A stretch of 64,000 nucleotides of DNA. Source: Gamarada debralockiae (lineage: Eukaryota > Ascomycota > Leotiomycetes > Helotiales > Hyphodiscaceae). The position numbers and the translations under genes were made by a program. Location: NCBI GenBank assembly GCA_002803225.1, contig NXFV01001194.1, positions 1-64,000 on the forward strand, read 5' to 3'. The notes beneath the pieces are model-generated. The model was not told where the DNA came from and searched no databases. It saw only the letters and a list, made by a program, of their open reading frames with translations. Of this stretch, positions 57,981-64,000 are shown in pieces. Numbering within the stretch: position 1 is the stretch's first letter; the number at the start of each line of letters is the position of its first letter.

Positions 57981-60195
57981 ATGCCCTTCCACATTCATTC
58001 ATCCTCGTCCTCTTCGCAACACAATGCTCAGTCGATGCCACTTGGAGCTGCCTCTGGTGTCCTTCAAGCAGCCCAGAATCTAGGGTCCTTTGGAGCTCCG
58101 ACTGGTAATCTCAACAACGCAATCTCTGGCAGAACTGCGGCTGGCACTGATAGACTGTACACTTCAACTGGGAGCATGTCAAGCTCGGCTCAAGGAGGAG
58201 GTCAATCTGCACCACCTTCTTCTTACGGTCTGCAACAACCAAACTCGTCTTCATCCTCGTCGTCAGCGGGCGGAGCTATGAATCAACCACAGCAATTCGA
58301 AACTCCTCGGCGGACTAGACACCCAGACGAGCTTCATATGCCACCTGGGTCGACAAATATGCCTTCTCAACGGGGCGCTCTATCGCCAAGAGATTATGCC
58401 CCTACGGGTCCTCGAATAAGTCTCGAGCAGGCTACTCCTGAAGCGTCGCAATATCAGAGCGCGGGGCAGCTTCCTGGATCTCTTCAACCAGGTAGACCAG
58501 CCGCAATGTCGGCAAATACAGCGCCAGCAGTACCCACGATCCCACACAGCCAAGAACAATATTCAACTCCTTCGCGAACCTCTACACTCGGCCTCTCTCA
58601 CAATTACACGAGATCGAGCCCAGTCGCAGGTTTCGACGGGCAGGGATATCCTCCTTTCTCATCGACAACTCCAAGTGGGACCGATCAGGGGCAATTTTCT
58701 TCTCCTACCAACCAAAAGTATACACCCCAGAATACGCAGCGAACGGTATCGAACACCCCGCTTGGCCTCGCAGATATTCGACCTCGCGCAGATTCAGGAC
58801 TCTCCGATGGCTTGCCTGGGGCCAATCCTTACTCCTATGACGGCGCAAATGCCATGCCAACGAACAGCAACTATCTTGCCCCTTGGGCCATATATGCATT
58901 TGACTGGTGTAAATGGCCAGCGCAAAATCATGATGCTGGAAAAGTGGCAGTAGGAAGCTACTTGGAAGACGGGCACAATTTCGTAACCTTCGCCCTGCGT
59001 GCTTGATACTATATTAAGGACAGCTGCTGATACCTCTCACCTCCAGATCCAAATTCTAGACTCGCAGATAACCCCCACTCCCTCCGAATCCTATGTACAA
59101 GGCGCCCCAAAGTATGGCTTGGATTTTGTGAAGATCGCGGAAGCAACACACTCATACCCAGTCACTCGCCTTCTTTGGGAGCCCCCATCCTCGCAGAAAC
59201 AATCTACCGATCTTCTTGCTACGTCGGGAGACCATCTCAGGCTTTGGAGTCTGCCTTCGGAGACCCCAGTCGCTTCTTCAGGAAACAATATCACTCGATC
59301 CTCTAATCACCCACGAGATCTCGCAGCTAGCAAACTCACACCATTGGCGTTACTTTCAAACTCAAAGACTCCAGAACATACTGCGCCATTGACATCTCTC
59401 GATTGGAATACTGTATCACCGAGTCTCATCATCACATCGAGCATCGATACGACCTGCACTATTTGGGATATTCCGACATTGACGGCAAAGACACAATTGA
59501 TTGCACACGATAAGGAGGTCTTTGATGTCAGATTCTGTGCCAATAGTGTTGATGTTTTTGTCAGCTGTGGTGCGGATGGAAGTGTGCGAATGTTCGATCT
59601 GCGAAGCTTAGAACACAGCACTATTATTTATGAACCTACTGCCAAGGATGACAAAGGTATGCTTCCCAACTTCCTTTGATAGCTCCATGCTCATAATTTT
59701 ACAGATGCCAGTCCCGGTGGGAGAATAAGTCCAACATTGGCACAACAAACTATGTCATACGCACCTCCTTTACTTCGTCTGGCTGCATCACCACATGATA
59801 CCCATCTCCTGGCAACATTCTCTCAGGATTCGAGCATTATTCGAATACTTGATGTCCGACAACCAGGGCAGGCGCTACTTGAGCTCAGAGGTCATGGGGC
59901 ATCCATCAATTGCATAGAATGGTCACCTACAAGGAGAGGAACACTAGCTTCAGGCGCTGATGATTCATTGGTTCTAATTTGGGATTTACTTAGCCAAAGC
60001 ACCGCGATAGCGCCACCAGGACCAACCATGAACGGTGCACCCGCATCAGACAACACGCGAGGACCGGCAGCAAGCTGGCAATGCGATTACGAAGTTGGGA
60101 ACATTAGCTGGGCGCCACACAACTCTCTGAATAACGATGGCGGCGATTGGGTAGGAGTCAGTGGAGGCCGAGGTATCTGGGGCGTTAAGCTTTGA
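57981..60195 (+). CDS. WD40 protein, DCAF7/WDR68/TTG1 family
   Basis: Exons 57981-58982, 59047-59656 and 59705-60195 give 700 residues from MPFHIHSSSSSS. The first 300 residues are Ser/Gln/Pro-rich and disordered. From about residue 317 the conserved core begins (APWAIYAFDWCKWP, KVAVGSYLEDGHNF then IQILDSQI across the intron) and continues through WD repeats such as TSLDWNTVSPSLIITSSIDT, CGADGSVRMFDLRS and ASGADDSLVLIWD. This start of the core is diagnostic of the DCAF7/TTG1 group, scaffolds that bind kinases and transcription factors. The long Q/S-rich extension is common in fungi. The frame stays open upstream to 57831, so the exact start could be earlier. Confidence 0.9.
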
Positions 60196-60461
60196 TGAGT
60201 TAGTTTAGTTGGAGGTGACATAGACAGGAATGAGCGTATACTCGCATTGTCAAGCCAGGCGTTCGGGTTCTCTTACGAAGGTGGCATCAAATATCCGGGC
60301 ATTTGGTATGAGATGCTCATAGAGCTGTGTATTATAAGGGCAAAAGCGCAGTTTCTTGCAGATGGTAAACGAGATAATTTCACGTGGTCTTGGGCAGAAT
60401 GACTCCAAGCACAAGCAATGTCCGGTAGTGTTTTCGCAATCTATCCACTTCCCATCCAAGC

Positions 60462-61717
60462 CTAAAGTTTGGGTTTTTCGTTTTCTGGCTCTATCAAAAT
60501 GACAGCCTTCCCCCAGACCTTCCGCGCAGCCAGGTCCTTCATGGCCGTTACAACGTTCTCCAAACCCCTATACTCCTTCTCAAAAACAGTCGGCTTCAAC
60601 AGACCCTTCTCAATCAACTCCTCCAGCCCCTTCCAAGCCGCAATCGTCTCAGCCGGATCCCTCCTCTCACTCTCACCAAACCGCTACTTAAATTGTCAGC
60701 GTCAAAACCGCCCACATCCTCATCTGGGTTGAACTTACATAACCGATAATCTGCGCCTGTTTCAACAAAACCCGATTCATAGCAATCCTCTCAATCTCTC
60801 CCTCCGCCCCGGCGAACCCGATCACCAACACCCGCCCCTTATGCTTCAGACATTTCAAACTCTTATCCACGAGCCCAACAGAATCATACACGATATCCAC
60901 ACCTTCCCCATTCGTCAACTTCAGCACTTCTTTCCACCATTCTCCCTCCCCATAGCTCACGCACTCATCAGCCCCAAATCGCCTTGCTACCTCCAATTTC
61001 TCTTTTGAGCCAGCAGTAGCAATGACTTTTGAGCCGACAGCTTTCGCGATCTGCACGGCCATCAACCCTAAGCCTCCTGCCGCGGCATGGATTAACACCG
61101 TCTCTCCCTTCGTCAATTGCCCACGAATTATCAAGCCGCCATAGCTGACTGGAGCTGTGGCCGCGAGTCCGGCTGCTGCTGCGAAAGACCAGTCTTTGGG
61201 TATAAGATGGAGAGAGGTTTCTTTGACAGCGCTGAATTGAGCATAGGAACCGATAGCCCCGCCGAAGACACGATCTCCTGGTTTGAATTTTGATGTGGAG
61301 GGCGATGGGGTGGAGATGACTGTCCCGGCGAATTCGAGACCGAGTGTGAAGGGTGGTACGATTAGGGAGCGGTTGTTTTGATGTTTTCCTCTTGCCTAGG
61401 GTGCCCTTCAGAACTCGAGAGCTTTCGCAAACTTAGAATGCAAAGCGTTTGTTATAGACAATTAAATCGCTGGAATTGAATGGACCGATATCGAAATCAA
61501 ATAGCTAAGATTCGGCTACTCACGTATAATAGATCTACAAAATTGACACCTGCTGCCGCGACTTGGACAAGTACTTCTCGATCCTTCGCCTGAGGTTTTG
61601 ACACCTCGGATATCGCGATCTCATCGTACTCCTTTGTCGAGTTAATTGCTGAAAATTCATTGGATAATTTCCAGGCGAACTCACTTCGACAAACTTTTTG
61701 ATTCGAATCGCCTTCAT
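60462..61717 (-). CDS. Quinone oxidoreductase, MDR (zeta-crystallin-like) family
   Basis: Exons 61717-61685, 61631-61524, 61395-60739 and 60683-60462 give 339 residues. The N-terminus MKAIRIKKFVE is followed after splicing by the GroES-like domain (VQVAAAGVNFVDLLY, PFTLGLEFAGTV, GDRVFGGAIGSYA). The cofactor-binding domain has HAAAGGLGLMAVQIAK, with the AxxGxxG nucleotide motif, and GVDIVYDSVG. No zinc ligands are present, as expected for NADPH:quinone reductases of this family. The C-terminal exon adds the usual RKVWGKAVI. It probably detoxifies quinones in the cytosol. It is convergent with the WD40 gene and divergent from Spt5, 340 bases away. Confidence 0.92.
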
Positions 61718-62057
61718 CCTTCAATTATAAATTTATCATAGCTCATTCTTAAAGAGCGAATCGAAGTCAGAAAGAATAACAGGGGTTAACTTGGAATCTC
61801 GGCTCCGGCTGGGGAAGGCTGAGGCTGGCTACACGTGATCCGCCATTTAGTGCGATAGCTGTCCCGTACTTTGAAAGAACAAAGAATCATATCCCCATAA
61901 ACCTTTCCATCTCCTCCGCCCAACCCTCGAATACCGATTTACCAATTCGAGCTTACCGTCACTCCCAAATGGCTGCTTAGTAGCGGTTGCCTAAATATTT
62001 ACGAATACAAATACTCGACCATCCTCCGATCCTTCTACAACCTTTCCCATCACCACC
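61718..62057. promoter_or_regulatory. Divergent promoter, quinone reductase / Spt5
   Basis: A 340-bp spacer between two oppositely transcribed genes; it must contain both core promoters. It has a CACGTG-like CACGTGAT word near 61833 and pyrimidine-rich leader sequence before Spt5. Confidence 0.55.
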
Positions 62058-64000
62058 ATGTCGAATCTTGCGAACGCGCACTTCGATGATAGCGAAGAGG
62101 AAGATGACAGCTTCAACCCTGCCCCCGCCGACCTGTCGGACAATGAAGATGCACGAGGCTCTGATCACGACGATGATGCGGGAGCTCAGATACAAAAGGA
62201 AGCTGCGCGCTTCTCATCAAGAGATGATGCCTCTGAAGATGGCTCGACGGCAGAACAAGTGACGAGGCGGCGGAGAGGATCTAGTGAAGATGTAGATCAG
62301 GATGATGAGGATGATGAAGGCGAAGGGGAGGACACAGCTCCGGCTGCGAATGATGATGAGGAGGAGGAAGACGATGACGAGGATGATGATGAGGAAGAGA
62401 TCACTGTGAGCTTCCATTTCCTCTACAGCCTTGCAGCTACTGCCTGCAACTCGATCAGCACACAAAATTGACTACTAAATGCATCCTTAGGGTCATCGAA
62501 GAAAGCGCAGACGTGAACGCCGAAACCAGTTCCTCGATGTCGAAGCCGAAGTTGATGAAGACGAAGATGAAAATGACGATGACGAGGATGAAATTAATGA
62601 GCTTAAGGATAATTTCATTGCGGATACACATCCCGATGACTTGGCGGATCTGCCAGCTGGTGGAGAGACGGATGACAGGCGACATAGAGAGTTGGATAGA
62701 AGACGTGAGATGGAAGCAAGTCTGGATGCCGAAAAACAAGCCGAGATTCTGCGCCAAAGATATGCGACCAAGAACAGATCTGGACGGGCTATGGGAGACT
62801 CTGCGGTTGTGCCTAAGCGGCTCTTACTTCCCAGTGTCGATGATCCGAGTATCTGGGCTGTTAGATGTAAGGAAGGTAAGGAGAGGGAGGCGGTGTTCTC
62901 TATCATGAAGCGCATTGAGGAGAGAATGGGCACAAAGGACGAGCTTGCCATTACTGCGGCCTTCGAACGGGGTGGAACTGGATCAACGATGAAGGGATTC
63001 ATCTACGTCGAGGCTCAACGGCAGGCAGATATCATGGCTGCGATGGATGGTCTGATGAATGTTTACCCACGAACCAAGATGATGCTGGTGGAGATCAAGG
63101 AGATGCCAGATCTGTTGAGAGTAACAAAGAGTCCTTCATTGGAACCTGGAGCCTACGTTCGGTTGAGACGTCCGCCGAAATATGCTGGCGATCTTGCACA
63201 AGTTATCGATGTTACAGACACTGGACTGGAATTACGAGTCAGATATGTTCCTCGGTTGGACTATGGCCTTAATGACGACGCAAATGCCCCCAGTGATCCC
63301 TCTGGTAAGAGAAAACGTACAACAATGGGACCTCGACCACCCCAACGATTGTTCAGCGAAGTGGAAGCCAAGAAACGACATGCAAAACATTTACAAGGCA
63401 GACCAGATACTAAGACCTGGAACTACTTAGGCGACGAATATATCAACGGTTTCTGCGAGAAGGAAGTCAAAATTCAAACTCTTATTACCAAAGACGTCAA
63501 CCCTACCCTCGAGGAAGTCACAAGATTTGCATCTGGCGCCGAGGATGGAACTGAAAATCTCGATCTCAATGCTCTCTCTGCTAGCTTGAAACAAAGCATC
63601 GCAAATGCATCATATCAACCTGGAGACGTTATCGAAATCTACGAGGGCGAGCAGAAGGGTGTCGTTGGAAAGGCAGTGACTGTTCAAGGCGACATCGTCA
63701 CCATGGCTGTTTCCGAGGGTGCTTTGAGTGGCCAGACAATCGAAGTACCGATGAAGGGACTTCGAAAACGGTTCAAGGAAGGAGACCACGTCAAGGTTAT
63801 TGGTGGTAGCAAATTCCGTGACGAAGTCGGTATGGTCGTTAAGATTGTGGAAGATCGAGTCACACTTTTGAGTGATCAAGCCAACACTGAGATCACCGTC
63901 TTCAGCAAAGACCTTCGAGAAGCTAGCGACTCAGGTGGTAGTGGATCTCTCGGTAAATACGAGCTTTTCGATCTCGTCCAGCTTGATTCTGCTACAGTCG
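62058..64000 (+). CDS. SPT5: Transcription elongation factor Spt5 (5' part, cut by window end)
   Basis: Exon 62058-62405 joins 62491 onward across an 85-nt GT-AG intron; the second exon stays open to the window edge. About 619 residues are visible. The N-terminus is very acidic (long Asp/Glu runs to residue 115 and again to about 150), followed by the NGN domain ([20 protein letters not shown] to [12 protein letters not shown]) that binds Spt4 and RNA polymerase II. Then come KOW segments ([60 protein letters not shown]). The remaining KOWs and C-terminal repeat lie outside the window. The ATG is in ACC-ACC-ATG context. Confidence 0.96.

Noticed and set aside
1..64000. CRISPR arrays, rRNA genes or prokaryotic operons
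   Set aside because: No regularly spaced repeats or rRNA-like sequence was seen, and the gene structure is eukaryotic.

Overview
This 64 kb window comes from a filamentous ascomycete (Pezizomycotina). The evidence is short 45-130 nt spliceosomal introns with GT-AG ends and CTAAC-like branch points, fungal-only families (Zn2Cys6 regulator, NUP family, LPPE-type F-box-like proteins, wax-synthase-like acyltransferase, Atg28-like protein) and AT-rich, point-mutated repeats like those left by RIP. A member of the Leotiomycetes is my impression only. Exon joins below were built by hand from splice sites and frame continuity; none has been checked against RNA or a database.

Layout. 1-10 kb: a secreted NUP-family protein, an Iks1-type protein kinase with membrane tail, and an F-box-like gene with a broken tandem relative. 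10-26 kb is a gene graveyard: a 5'-truncated CorA-like gene, a sugar transporter with a premature stop, a pogo-like element with TA duplications, an acidic gene relic and a 4 kb zinc-finger gene broken by stops and frameshifts. Two intact genes stand among them: a GC-rich short-chain dehydrogenase and a small secreted, probably GPI-anchored protein.

27-43 kb is the most interesting part. A Zn2Cys6 regulator, an SGNH-type hydrolase with an altered third catalytic motif, two unrelated sulfotransferase-like P-loop proteins (each with an apparent GC-AG intron), a wax-synthase-like membrane acyltransferase and an MFS exporter lie together, separated by AT-rich spacers holding a solo LTR with a perfect 5-bp target duplication and two TA-flanked inverted-repeat elements. 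It looks like an accessory biosynthetic or tailoring cluster without a recognisable backbone enzyme.

43-45 kb holds decayed copia retrotransposon sequence and an LTR-like element. From 45.5 kb to the end the window is compact, conserved core genome: pyruvate kinase, a DUF1748 mitochondrial-type protein whose first coding exon seems to be only the ATG, an Atg28-like coiled-coil protein, an arabinitol-dehydrogenase-like SDR, an F-box protein, phosphopantetheine adenylyltransferase (Cab4), a DCAF7/WDR68 WD40 protein, a quinone oxidoreductase and the 5' half of Spt5, which runs off the right edge. Several core genes are divergent pairs sharing short promoters (pyruvate kinase/DUF1748, Cab4/DCAF7, quinone reductase/Spt5).
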